The notes under the pieces were generated by a model. It was given only the letters and a program-made list of their open reading frames with translations. It did not search any database and was not told the origin of the DNA. Shown here one piece after another: positions 8,333 through 14,723 of a stretch of DNA of 54,784 nucleotides (the stretch's first letter is position 1; every line of letters starts with the position of its first letter). The stretch is taken from NCBI GenBank assembly GCA_964574815.1, contig CAZNPL010000044.1, forward strand, positions 1 to 54,784, read 5' to 3'. The DNA is from CAZNPL01 sp964574815 (GTDB lineage: Bacteria > Planctomycetota > Phycisphaerae > UBA1845). The position numbers and the translations under genes were made by a program.

Positions 8333-9127
8333 ATGGAGTTCGCCGTAGTCTGTTCGGTCGCCCTGGTCGTAGCGGCTCTGACGCTATTTTCCGGCTTCGG
8401 GCTCGGAACGCTGTTGATGCCCGCGTTCGCGCTGTTCTTTCCGGTACCGATTGCCGTGGCCGCCACGGCCGTGGTGCACCTGGCCAACAACCTGTTCAAG
8501 GTCGCTCTGGTCGGGCGGAGCGCCGACCGCCGTGTCGTTTTGCGGTTCGCCGTTCCCGCCGCCGTCGCGGCCATGGGTGGGGCACTGCTGTTGGAGCTCA
8601 TGTCCGGCGCGGCACCGCTGCTGGAGTATAAGCTGGGCGATGGCATACATGAGATCACGCCGGTCAAGCTGGTCATCGCGATTCTCATCGTCGGCTTCGC
8701 CGTGCTGGAACTGACGCCTCGATTCGAGAGGCTGGCGTTCAGTCCGAGGCACATTCCGCTCGGTGGTCTGCTTTCCGGCTTCTTCGGTGGCCTGTCGGGC
8801 CATCAGGGGGCCCTCCGCACCGCGTTTCTGATTCGCTCGGGATTGGCGAAGGAGGCCTTCATCGGCACGATGGTCGTGTCTGCGGTCGTGGTGGACATCG
8901 CGCGCCTGGCGGTTTATGGCGCAACGTTCCTGGGCGAGTCGCTGCACACAGTCTCGCAGAACGGTCATAGCGCCTGGGCACTCGTCGCGGCCGGGACGGC
9001 GGCGGCTTTTGTCGGCTCGTTCATCGGCGCGCGACTGGTCAAGAAGGTCACAATGCGGGCGATTCAGGTGCTCGTGGGCATCATGCTCCTGCTATTGGGT
9101 GTCGCGCTGGGTACGGGGCTGATCTGA
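8333..9127 (+). CDS. TauE/SafE family membrane exporter
   Basis: 264 residues, almost entirely hydrophobic, with about eight membrane segments in two similar halves, as in the TauE/SafE (DUF81) family of sulfite/organosulfur anion exporters. The first half begins LTLFSGFGLGTLLMPAFALF (residues 17-36) and the second GLLSGFFGGLSGHQGALRTA, the family's repeated glycine-rich re-entrant motif. AGGAG lies 5 nt before the ATG. Located in the inner membrane; substrate not determinable, probably a small sulfur-containing anion. Likely under the upstream PadR regulator. A second, divergent TauE/SafE gene lies at 15787-16749. Confidence 0.88.
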   Translation: MEFAVVCSVALVVAALTLFSGFGLGTLLMPAFALFFPVPIAVAATAVVHLANNLFKVALVGRSADRRVVLRFAVPAAVAAMGGALLLELMSGAAPLLEYKLGDGIHEITPVKLVIAILIVGFAVLELTPRFERLAFSPRHIPLGGLLSGFFGGLSGHQGALRTAFLIRSGLAKEAFIGTMVVSAVVVDIARLAVYGATFLGESLHTVSQNGHSAWALVAAGTAAAFVGSFIGARLVKKVTMRAIQVLVGIMLLLLGVALGTGLI

Positions 9128-9276
9128 AAACTGTCCGCGTCGTTTGGCCTGTATCGGCGGACGGCAGCGCGGAACCGCGGCCTGTCCGGGCTGACCCCTG
9201 CTCCCCAAGAGCTGACAACGCGGCGACGAGGCGCGGCCTCTCATTGACACCCTCTTGCGGTGGGCAGCACTGTCCA

Positions 9277-9298
9277 TTAGTATTTTAGTGGCTACTGA
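9277..9298. promoter_or_regulatory. Possible ArsR/SmtB operator
   Basis: TTAGTA (9277-9282) and TACTGA (9293-9298) form an inverted repeat with one mismatch and a 10-base spacer. It lies directly upstream of the ArsR-type start at 9300, in an AT-rich patch of otherwise GC-rich sequence. ArsR/SmtB repressors usually bind such imperfect AT-rich repeats over their own promoter. The repeat is seen; the role is inferred. Confidence 0.4.
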
Positions 9299-9299
9299 T

Positions 9300-9656
9300 A
9301 TGGTGGACCCGACTGACAGTCTGGCAAGATTCGCGCAGGCGCTGGCGGCGCCAACGCGTTTGCGCATTGTCGCACTGCTCCGCGTTGAGGCGCTCTGCGT
9401 CAGCGCGCTTGCCGGGCGGTTGGACGTGACGCAGGGAGCCGTGTCGCAGCATCTGCGTGTGTTGCGGGAAGCCGGAATTGTCGTGAGTGAGAAGCGCGGG
9501 TACTTCGTTCACTATCGCCTAGACGAAAACGCAATTGCGGTGTGGCGGCAGGAGATTGAGATGCTACTGGACCCCTGTCGGGCGACAAAGCGGCGCGCGT
9601 CGTGTGACGCGAAGAATAAGGCGAGGAAGCAGCAGGCCGCGAGACGGCGGGTCTGA
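9300..9656 (+). CDS. ArsR/SmtB family winged-helix regulator
   Basis: 118 residues from the ATG at 9300; in-frame upstream codons would run through the putative operator. Fold landmarks: FAQALAAPTRLRIVALLRVE (11-30), recognition helix VTQGAVSQHLRVLREAGIV (43-61) and beta-wing KRGYFVHYRL (65-74). The classic alpha-3 metal motif ELCVCDL is here ALCVSAL, so only one of the two Cys is kept; two further Cys (93 and 102) lie in a C-terminal tail and could complete a different metal or redox site. It probably represses the ABC-ATPase operon starting 77 nt downstream. Sensing arsenic or another metal is possible but unproven. Confidence 0.88.
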   Translation: MVDPTDSLARFAQALAAPTRLRIVALLRVEALCVSALAGRLDVTQGAVSQHLRVLREAGIVVSEKRGYFVHYRLDENAIAVWRQEIEMLLDPCRATKRRASCDAKNKARKQQAARRRV

Positions 9657-9733
9657 CGCGGCCAACGCAAATCGCCCAGCCGTCGGCGCGTGTAGACAAC
9701 GCGGAGTGCAGCGAATCCGCAGGGCGACCGAGG

Positions 9734-10714
9734 ATGGTCGAAAACACCTTTGTCATTCAAGTGTCCGATCTGGCCAAGCGTTTCGGCGACGTCGTGGCCT
9801 TGGATTCCGTGTTTTTCACGGTTAACCGTGGCGAGTTGTTCGGTCTTCTCGGCCCCAACGGTGCGGGCAAGACCACGACGATTGACATACTCACCGGCCT
9901 GGCCCGACCGGACGCCGGGACAATACGAATCGCCGGGATCGATTGTTCGATGAACACCCGCGGGGCTCAGCACCTGATCGGCGTCGTGCCCGACGAGAGC
10001 AACCTGTACCCCAAGCTATCGGGCTTCGACAACGTGTGTTTCTGCGGGTCGCTGTACGGCTTGCGCAAGCGTGACCGCGAAGCGCGGGCTTGCGGGCTGC
10101 TCGACAAGTTCGGGCTGGCCGATGCGGCCGGGCGCAAGTTCGCGGGCTACTCAAAGGGCATGAAGCGCAAGCTGACGATCGCGGCGGGCATCATCCACGC
10201 GCCGCCTATCCTGTTCCTGGACGAACCGACGACCGGCATCGACGTCGCCAGCGCCCGCCAGATTCGTCAGTTGATCGCGGACTTGAATGCCGGCGGAACG
10301 ACCGTCTTTTTGACCACGCACTACATCGAAGAGGCCAAGCTCTGCGGGCGGATCGCTTTCATCGTGAAGGGCCGGATCGTGCGCATCGACACGGTCGAGG
10401 CGCTGATGCACGAGACGGACGGGCGGCACGTCGTACAGTTCGCCGTCAGCGACAGTGCCGCCGAGCTATGCGACGCGATCACTGGCGAGTTCACGCAACT
10501 TCAGTGCCGCGCGGTTGCGGACACGGCCATCCGCGTCGAGTCGGCGGAGCCGGTGCGGGTCGGTCCGCTGATCCGGCTGCTGGAGGACCGCGGCGCGGAA
10601 GTATCGGAGGCCCGGAAGATCCGCCCCTCGCTGGAGAACGTCTTCGTCCGCATCACGGGCATCGAGGCGGCCGCGATGAAACAGGAGAAGGAGAAGATGG
10701 GAGCCGGAGCGTGA
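9734..10714 (+). CDS. ABC-2 type transporter ATP-binding protein
   Basis: 326 residues. Complete nucleotide-binding domain: Walker A GPNGAGKT (40-47), signature YSKGMK (139-144, the variant common in the DrrA/CcmA group instead of LSGGQ), Walker B ILFLDE (159-164) and H-loop His196. A C-terminal domain of about 100 residues (from 220) resembles the DUF4162-type extension of drug/Na+ exporters. The catalytic residues look intact, so the protein should hydrolyse ATP. Its usual partner, an ABC-2 permease encoded next door, is present only as deleted remnants (11692-11982 and 12979-13065), so this ATPase may be orphaned or may use a permease encoded elsewhere. Its stop overlaps a micro-ORF start by 4 nt. 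Confidence 0.92.
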   Translation: MVENTFVIQVSDLAKRFGDVVALDSVFFTVNRGELFGLLGPNGAGKTTTIDILTGLARPDAGTIRIAGIDCSMNTRGAQHLIGVVPDESNLYPKLSGFDNVCFCGSLYGLRKRDREARACGLLDKFGLADAAGRKFAGYSKGMKRKLTIAAGIIHAPPILFLDEPTTGIDVASARQIRQLIADLNAGGTTVFLTTHYIEEAKLCGRIAFIVKGRIVRIDTVEALMHETDGRHVVQFAVSDSAAELCDAITGEFTQLQCRAVADTAIRVESAEPVRVGPLIRLLEDRGAEVSEARKIRPSLENVFVRITGIEAAAMKQEKEKMGAGA

Positions 10715-10812
10715 AGTCGTTGCACGCCGTACAGGAAAACGAGAGACGGCTTTCTGCGCAAGGAGAAACAGCAATTGCCGCCGCAGCGGCTCAGAAAGGA
10801 CGATCGCAATGA
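10711..10812 (+). CDS. 33-codon micro-ORF locked by 4-nt overlaps on both sides
   Basis: A GTG start overlaps the ATPase stop as GTGA (10711-10714), and its TGA stop overlaps the next ATG as ATGA (10809-10812). The peptide is 33 residues, begins VKSLHAVQENERRLSAQGET and ends in an Ala-rich helix-like stretch; no family is recognised. The double overlap suggests it is translated and couples the two genes. In this operon type the permease normally starts at this position, so it could be what remains of that gene, but the sequence is too short to show it. Confidence 0.4.
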   Translation: MKSLHAVQENERRLSAQGETAIAAAAAQKGRSQ

Positions 10813-11609
10813 ACCGCACTCTGCCCCGTTGCCGCGCGACTCAGCCTCTCGCGTTGAGCGTCTTGTCAACGGTCGTGCTCGTTGGCTGCCAAGCCCAGCG
10901 TCCGCGACTTTCCACGGAATTCGTTCGTTACGGCGGCATGCACGAGACGATCGGACAGAAACACCACCACGGGCGCGTTGAGCTGGCAGAGATTGTGAAT
11001 GGGCCAAACTTCTACGGCGTCGGCGCTTTGGAAGGACTCCGCGGTGAAATCACGATTCAGAACTCCGTGGCCATTGTCACGGGTGTCACGCCGAATGGAC
11101 GTCTGCAACCGCTGGCGCCGGCAGACTTGCAGGCTACACTCCTTGTCGGCCAGTCGATCGGGGAATGGACGAGTGTGACGCTCACCGACGCCGTCTCGCA
11201 CGAGCGCTTCGACGAGATCGTTGCGACCACGGCCAGCGGCTTGGGCGTCGACGATGCGGTCCCCTTTATGTTTGTCATCGATGGTGAATTCACGGACGTC
11301 CGGCTGCATGTAATCAACGGCGCCTGCCCGGTTCATGCCCGCATGAAGAACCTGACGCTGGACCAAGATGAACGCCCGTACGAACTGGAGGCGGAACACC
11401 TGACCGGCACGCTCGTGGGCGTCTATGCCGAGGACGCCGTGGGCAAGCTGACGCACCCGGCGACAACCACGCACGTGCATCTGATCTTCAAGGACCGCGA
11501 GAGCGGCCAGCTCGTTACCGGTCATCTCGAACGGGTCGGTCTGGCAGCGGGTGCGGTCGTGCAGCTTCCGGTGCCCAGCGTGTCCGCTGGTACGGCAGCA
11601 GCCCGGTGA
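10809..11609 (+). CDS. Acetolactate decarboxylase (BudA) family lipoprotein
   Basis: 266 residues. The body matches the alpha-acetolactate decarboxylase fold: FYGVGALEGLRGEITI (68-83) corresponds to the family's substrate-site strand, and THVHLIFKDRESGQLVTGHL (221-240) supplies the expected zinc ligands His222, His224 and His239. Classical BudA converts acetolactate to acetoin in the cytosol. Here a signal sequence ends in a lipobox, LVGC (Cys27), so the protein should be a periplasm-facing lipoprotein, and no butanediol genes are nearby. A different reaction or a binding role is possible. GAAAGGA lies 8 nt before the ATG. Confidence 0.82.
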   Translation: MNRTLPRCRATQPLALSVLSTVVLVGCQAQRPRLSTEFVRYGGMHETIGQKHHHGRVELAEIVNGPNFYGVGALEGLRGEITIQNSVAIVTGVTPNGRLQPLAPADLQATLLVGQSIGEWTSVTLTDAVSHERFDEIVATTASGLGVDDAVPFMFVIDGEFTDVRLHVINGACPVHARMKNLTLDQDERPYELEAEHLTGTLVGVYAEDAVGKLTHPATTTHVHLIFKDRESGQLVTGHLERVGLAAGAVVQLPVPSVSAGTAAAR

Positions 11610-11691
11610 GCGCTCGTCACAGTCGGCCACCAGCCTCTGGTTCCGAGTGCCGTGTGATGCGGAGCTGGAACGTAACGATCGGAATCAGCGC

Positions 11692-11982
11692 ATGAAGTCC
11701 TGGATCGCGTTCTGGAACATCCCGGCGAAGGACATGCGGTCGTATTACTTCAGGCCGCCGAACGTGAGTTGGGGGCTGTTCTTTCCCATTGAGCAGTTGC
11801 CCGTCTTGCTGCGGCCGTTCTCTTACATTCTTCCGTTGACGTACGGCGCCGATGCCCTGCCCGGCTCGATCCGCCGTGCCGCCGCCTTGTCACTGCCCCT
11901 GGAGTTCTCCTTGCTGGCGGCTTTCTGCGTCGTGCTGTTTGCCGTCAGCATGCGGAACATCAGACGGAAGTGGATCGGGTGA
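11692..11982 (+). pseudogene. ABC-2 permease with the middle deleted
   Basis: 96 codons remain. The first 32 (MKSWIAFWNIPAKDMRSYYF, then RPPNVSWGLFFP) match the cytoplasmic N-terminus and first membrane entry of ABC-2 permeases. They run straight into the C-terminal part (IEQLPVLLRPFSYILPLTYG, a final membrane helix and the tail RNIRRKWIG). Full-length relatives have about 250 residues with six helices, and the motif (G)LFFP normally occurs both at the first helix and just before IEQLP. An in-frame deletion between those two similar spots would produce exactly this product. With at most two helices it is unlikely to work as a channel. The reading frame is still open, so the loss may be recent or the short form may be expressed. 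Confidence 0.75.
11951..11982 (+). repeat. 32-bp direct repeat, left copy
   Basis: Identical over all 32 bases to 13034-13065. It encodes the permease C-terminus RNIRRKWIG and the TGA stop. The left and right copies bracket the fluoride riboswitch, crcB and the DUF190 gene. Confidence 0.9.
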
Positions 11983-12153
11983 GATCTTGGTGCGATGAAA
12001 CAGGCGCCGCCTCGCCAGGGCCAGCAGGATATAGCCCACGCCCTTGCACTCCGATAGTTGTATCCGGCGATCGGGAGCGTGCGGCGGAGCGAGGGTACCG
12101 AGCGATTGGGCAGCGGCCTTTACGTCGGTCCCAGGCGGCGGTAGCATGTCAGC

Positions 12154-12205
12154 GGCGATGGAGTTCGCCTCCAACCGCCCCGGGCCTGGGGCTGATGACT
12201 CCTAC
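12154..12205 (+). promoter_or_regulatory. Fluoride riboswitch (crcB motif) aptamer
   Basis: The segment reproduces the conserved fluoride aptamer. P1 is GGCG (12154-12157) with CGCC (12166-12169); AUGG follows the 5' strand; then come the AACC joining segment, P2 GCCCC with GGGGC, and the invariant UGAUG-ACUCC-UAC 3' end. The pseudoknot pairs GGAGT (12160-12164) with ACTCC (12198-12202). It lies 45 nt upstream of crcB, the gene this RNA class controls most often. The aptamer binds fluoride through a cluster of Mg2+ ions. Confidence 0.95.
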
Positions 12206-12247
12206 CTTGACGCGAGACGCGCACGAGCCACGTGCAGGTGGGAGTCG
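12196..12247 (+). promoter_or_regulatory. Expression platform: aptamer 3' end pairs with the crcB ribosome-binding site
   Basis: GACTCCTACC (12197-12206), the 3' end of the aptamer, is complementary to GGTGGGAGTC (12237-12246), the region holding the crcB Shine-Dalgarno, over 10 bp with one G-U pair; one further pair is possible at each end. ACTCC is also the pseudoknot strand, so fluoride binding and ribosome-site masking are mutually exclusive. A GCACG-AGCCA-CGTGC hairpin (12221-12235) closes the loop between. This predicts translation switched on by fluoride. Confidence 0.72.
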
Positions 12248-12249
12248 CC

Positions 12250-12633
12250 ATGACGAAGTTTCTGCTCATCTTCATCGGATCGGGTGCAGGGGGCGTGCTG
12301 CGGTACGCGCTCGCCGGCTGGACGCAGCGCCTGGCCAACGGGTCCTTCCCCATTGGAACGCTGATCGTCAACATCACCGGTTGCCTACTGATCGGTTTCC
12401 TGAGCGCGGCGTTTTCCGGCCGGCTGCTGGTTCGGGAGGAGTACCGGGTTGCGGTTCTCATCGGGCTGCTGGGCGGCTATACCACGTTCTCCACGTTCGG
12501 CCTGGAAACGTTCGCCCTGCTCAACGATGGCCAGTGGTGGCGGGCGACGGCGAACGTGACCGCGAGCGTCATCCTGGGGCTGGCGGGCGTGTGGAGCGGG
12601 TATCGGCTGGCCGAACACTGGTTGGGAGTGTGA
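12250..12633 (+). CDS. crcB: Fluoride channel CrcB/Fluc
   Basis: 127 residues with four membrane helices, the size of a Fluc subunit; two assemble antiparallel to form a fluoride-selective exporter. Motifs: GSGAGGVLRY (10-19), GTLIVNITG (36-44, with the conserved Asn41) and GGYTTFSTF (75-83), whose aromatic residues line the fluoride pore. The ATG at 12250 is chosen because GGTGGGAG precedes it and it sits behind the riboswitch. Single-gene Fluc subunits form homodimers; only one crcB is present here. It is 4 nt from the DUF190 gene. Confidence 0.96.
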   Translation: MTKFLLIFIGSGAGGVLRYALAGWTQRLANGSFPIGTLIVNITGCLLIGFLSAAFSGRLLVREEYRVAVLIGLLGGYTTFSTFGLETFALLNDGQWWRATANVTASVILGLAGVWSGYRLAEHWLGV

Positions 12634-12637
12634 CGTT

Positions 12638-12982
12638 ATGAAGGTTCCCGAAGACGGCCACCTGCTGCGCATTTTCATAGGCGAGAGCGACAGGTGGCAT
12701 GGCCAGCCGCTGTACGAGGCGATCGTCCTGAAGGCGCGTGAACTGCACCTGGCCGGCGCCACCGTCCTGCGCGGTCCGATGGGGTTTGGGGCGCACAGCC
12801 GGATGCACACGGCGAAGATCCTGCGGCTCTCCGAGGACCTGCCCATCGTGATCGAGATCGTCGACAGCGAAGAGAAGATTAACACCCTGATGCCGTTCAT
12901 TGACGAGGCCGTGCAGGAGGGATTGGTCACGCTGGAGCCTGTGCGAGTGATCAAGTACCGGGCGAACGGGCCAGCCCCATGA
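12638..12982 (+). CDS. DUF190 family PII-like protein
   Basis: 114 residues with the DUF190 pattern: LLRIFIGESDRWHGQPLYEA (9-28), ARELHLAGATVLRGPMGFG (33-51) and DLPIVIEIVDSEEKI (67-81). The family has a ferredoxin-like PII-type fold and is very often encoded next to crcB, so a role in fluoride homeostasis or in regulating the channel is likely, though no biochemical function is established. Its stop overlaps a small downstream start as ATGA, so translation is coupled onward. Confidence 0.9.
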   Translation: MKVPEDGHLLRIFIGESDRWHGQPLYEAIVLKARELHLAGATVLRGPMGFGAHSRMHTAKILRLSEDLPIVIEIVDSEEKINTLMPFIDEAVQEGLVTLEPVRVIKYRANGPAP

Positions 12983-13065
12983 GCGCGCAAGCCCTGCTGG
13001 CGACATTCTGCGCGGTCCTGTTCGGCGTCGGCTTGCGGAACATCAGACGGAAGTGGATCGGGTGA
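12979..13065 (+). pseudogene. 28-codon relic of an ABC permease C-terminus
   Basis: The peptide MSAQALLATFCAVLFGVGLR followed by NIRRKWIG aligns with the last helix of the deleted permease (SLLAAFCVVLFAVSMRNIRRKWIG). The final 32 bases are identical, while the part before is only about three-quarters identical. It begins inside the DUF190 stop (ATGA) and ends inside the sigma-factor start (GTGA, 13062-13065). It is a gene fragment, but the two overlaps mean ribosomes probably pass through it and carry translation from DUF190 into the sigma factor. Confidence 0.65.
13034..13065 (+). repeat. 32-bp direct repeat, right copy
   Basis: Identical to 11951-11982 in the same orientation. It supplies both the end of the permease relic and the GGAAG ribosome-site region plus GTG start of the ECF sigma gene. 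The distance between copies is 1083 bp. Confidence 0.9.
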
Positions 13066-13604
13066 ATCTGCCGCGCGACGAAGAGCTCCTGCAAGCAGCC
13101 GGACGGGGCGACCCGGCGGCCTTTGAGCAACTAGTCGTGCGTTATCAGACAGAGGCCTGGCGCGTGGCGTACCGCTTTACGGGCGATGCCTCGCAAGCCG
13201 AGGACCTGGCCCAGGATGTCTTTCTGAGGATTCTCGACGCCGCGCCGCGCTACCGGGCCACGGCTTCGTTCCGCACCTACTTCTACCGCGTCCTGGGCCG
13301 ATTATGCATGGATTACCGGCGAAGGAAGGGGCCTCTGCTCGGCGCACCGTTGGAGACGGTTACCGACGATGCGTGTGCGCCGGCCGAGCGGGCAAGCCTG
13401 GTGGAGCGGGATCGGTGCATCCAGGCCGCCCTGGACGCTTTGCCTGCTGATTATCGCCTCGCGGTGGTGCTGCGGTATTTCGAAGGGCTCAGCGGCGCCG
13501 AGATGGCCGTGGCCATGGGTCGGAGCGTTAAGGCCGTGGAAAGGGTGCTGGCGCGGGCCAAGTCCGCTCTGGAGCCGCGGTTACGGCGTTTTCTGGACAC
13601 GTGA
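13062..13604 (+). CDS. ECF RNA polymerase sigma factor
   Basis: 180 residues from the GTG at 13062, which overlaps the upstream stop and has GGAAG nearby. Region 2 is clear (FEQLVVRYQTEAWRVAYRFT; AEDLAQDVFLRIL; FRTYFYRVLGRLCMDYRRR), as is region 4 (ALPADYRLAVVLRYFEGLSG; AEMAVAMGRSVKAVERVLAR). There is no region 3, as expected for an extracytoplasmic-function sigma. It is followed by an anti-sigma with a zinc finger and a CnrX/Spy-like sensor, the gene order of nickel/cobalt-responsive Cnr-type systems. It probably drives its own operon and the Cys/His-rich gene in response to an envelope or metal signal. Confidence 0.93.
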   Translation: MNLPRDEELLQAAGRGDPAAFEQLVVRYQTEAWRVAYRFTGDASQAEDLAQDVFLRILDAAPRYRATASFRTYFYRVLGRLCMDYRRRKGPLLGAPLETVTDDACAPAERASLVERDRCIQAALDALPADYRLAVVLRYFEGLSGAEMAVAMGRSVKAVERVLARAKSALEPRLRRFLDT

Positions 13605-13660
13605 GTTTTTTGAGGGGGATTTCCCGACCGCGCCCGTTTGTTGAGGTAAGGAGTCAGCCG

Positions 13661-14152
13661 ATGCGCTGTGAAGAAGTGAGAGAACAACTGGCGGCTTACC
13701 TCGCAGGGGAGTTGCTGGCGGATGTCTTTCGGGCTACGCAGGCTCATCTGGCGGAATGCGGGGCGTGTCGCGCCGAGTTGGCTCGCGTGGATGCCCTTGC
13801 CGGTGTTCTGGCTGGGATGCACATGCCGGCAGTGCCGTCGGGCTTCGCTTCGCGCGTCGCCGGAGCTGCGGAAGAGCGGCGGCCGGCGGTGCTGTCCTCC
13901 GAGCAGTCGTTGCGCCGTTGGTGGCGACTCACGTCGGCCCCAATGCGCGCGGCCGCGGCGGTTGCGGCATTTGCGGTCGGAGCTTGGGGAGCCACCGAAC
14001 TTTCAGCGGTGACGGCGACGGAAGCCGGCGCGGACAATTCTCAACAGGCGGCGGAAGCCGTTGTCGGGGACTGGTTCGAGGCCGCCCCAGGGGAGTCGCT
14101 GGCGTCCCGATACCTCGAGGCGATCAGTCTTGAAGTTGACGGAGAGGAGTGA
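13661..14152 (+). CDS. Membrane anti-sigma factor with zf-HC2 zinc finger
   Basis: 163 residues from the ATG at 13661, preceded by AAGGAG. A GTG at 13601 overlapping the sigma stop would add 20 residues of unlikely sequence. The N-terminus is an anti-sigma zinc finger: Cys3, His29, Cys33, Cys36 in MRCEEVREQLAAYLAGEL and HLAECGACRAEL. A membrane helix covers about 94-114 (MRAAAAVAAFAVGAWGATEL), and about 50 residues lie outside. It should hold the ECF sigma factor at the membrane until an external signal arrives. The downstream CnrX-like gene is the likely signal input. Confidence 0.9.
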   Translation: MRCEEVREQLAAYLAGELLADVFRATQAHLAECGACRAELARVDALAGVLAGMHMPAVPSGFASRVAGAAEERRPAVLSSEQSLRRWWRLTSAPMRAAAAVAAFAVGAWGATELSAVTATEAGADNSQQAAEAVVGDWFEAAPGESLASRYLEAISLEVDGEE

Positions 14153-14155
14153 GGC

Positions 14156-14698
14156 ATGCGACGTCTCTTCGCGATTACCGGCGGCGTCTGGCTCCTGCTC
14201 ATTGTGTCACTGGCTTTCAACGTGGGTTTCGGGTCGACGCTCGCGGTTCATAAGGTACGGCAGATGTGCGGTGGTCGATGTGGCGGTCCGGCTATGGGGC
14301 CGGCGCTGTGTCAGTCGCATTTATTCGATTCGATCGATCTTTCTCGTGAACAGACTCAGCAATTCACCAGGGCTCAGGAAGCGCTGATGACGGATGTCGC
14401 CGCTTGGCGCAAGGCGTGTGCCGCTGAGCGTGCGAAGCTCGGCGAACTGCTGACGGCAGATAAACCTGACCAAGACGCGATCCAGGCTCAGCTTGACCGG
14501 ATCTCTGAATTGCAGCGGGGCGTTCAGGCACGTGTGGTCGAACATCTTCTCAGCCAACGCAAGCAGCTCACACCCGAGCAGCGAACGCGATACGACGAGT
14601 TGATCAGTCAGCGCATTTGCCCCTGTGACGGGGCGGAGGCGGGGAAACCGTGCGAGGCACACGGTGAGCGGGGCGGTGGCGGGTTGGGCAAACCTTGA
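14156..14698 (+). CDS. CnrX/Spy-like periplasmic metal sensor (heavy-metal resistance family)
   Basis: 180 residues: N-terminal membrane helix (8-28), then a periplasmic alpha-helical hairpin typical of CpxP/Spy/CnrX proteins, with QQFTRAQEALMTDVAAWRKA (68-87) and the family LTPEQ turn, QLTPEQRTRYDELI (137-150). Possible metal ligands are concentrated in QMCGGRCGGPAMGPALCQSH (36-55), which has three Cys, two Met and one His, and in a Cys/His tail (CPC at 155-157, CEAH at 166-169). It starts 4 bases after the anti-sigma stop. In Cnr systems this protein senses Ni/Co and relieves the anti-sigma; the ligands here fit a softer metal such as Cu(I), but this is inference. Confidence 0.82.
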   Translation: MRRLFAITGGVWLLLIVSLAFNVGFGSTLAVHKVRQMCGGRCGGPAMGPALCQSHLFDSIDLSREQTQQFTRAQEALMTDVAAWRKACAAERAKLGELLTADKPDQDAIQAQLDRISELQRGVQARVVEHLLSQRKQLTPEQRTRYDELISQRICPCDGAEAGKPCEAHGERGGGGLGKP

Positions 14699-14723
14699 GC
14701 ATCCAAGAGAGGAGACGAAAAGC

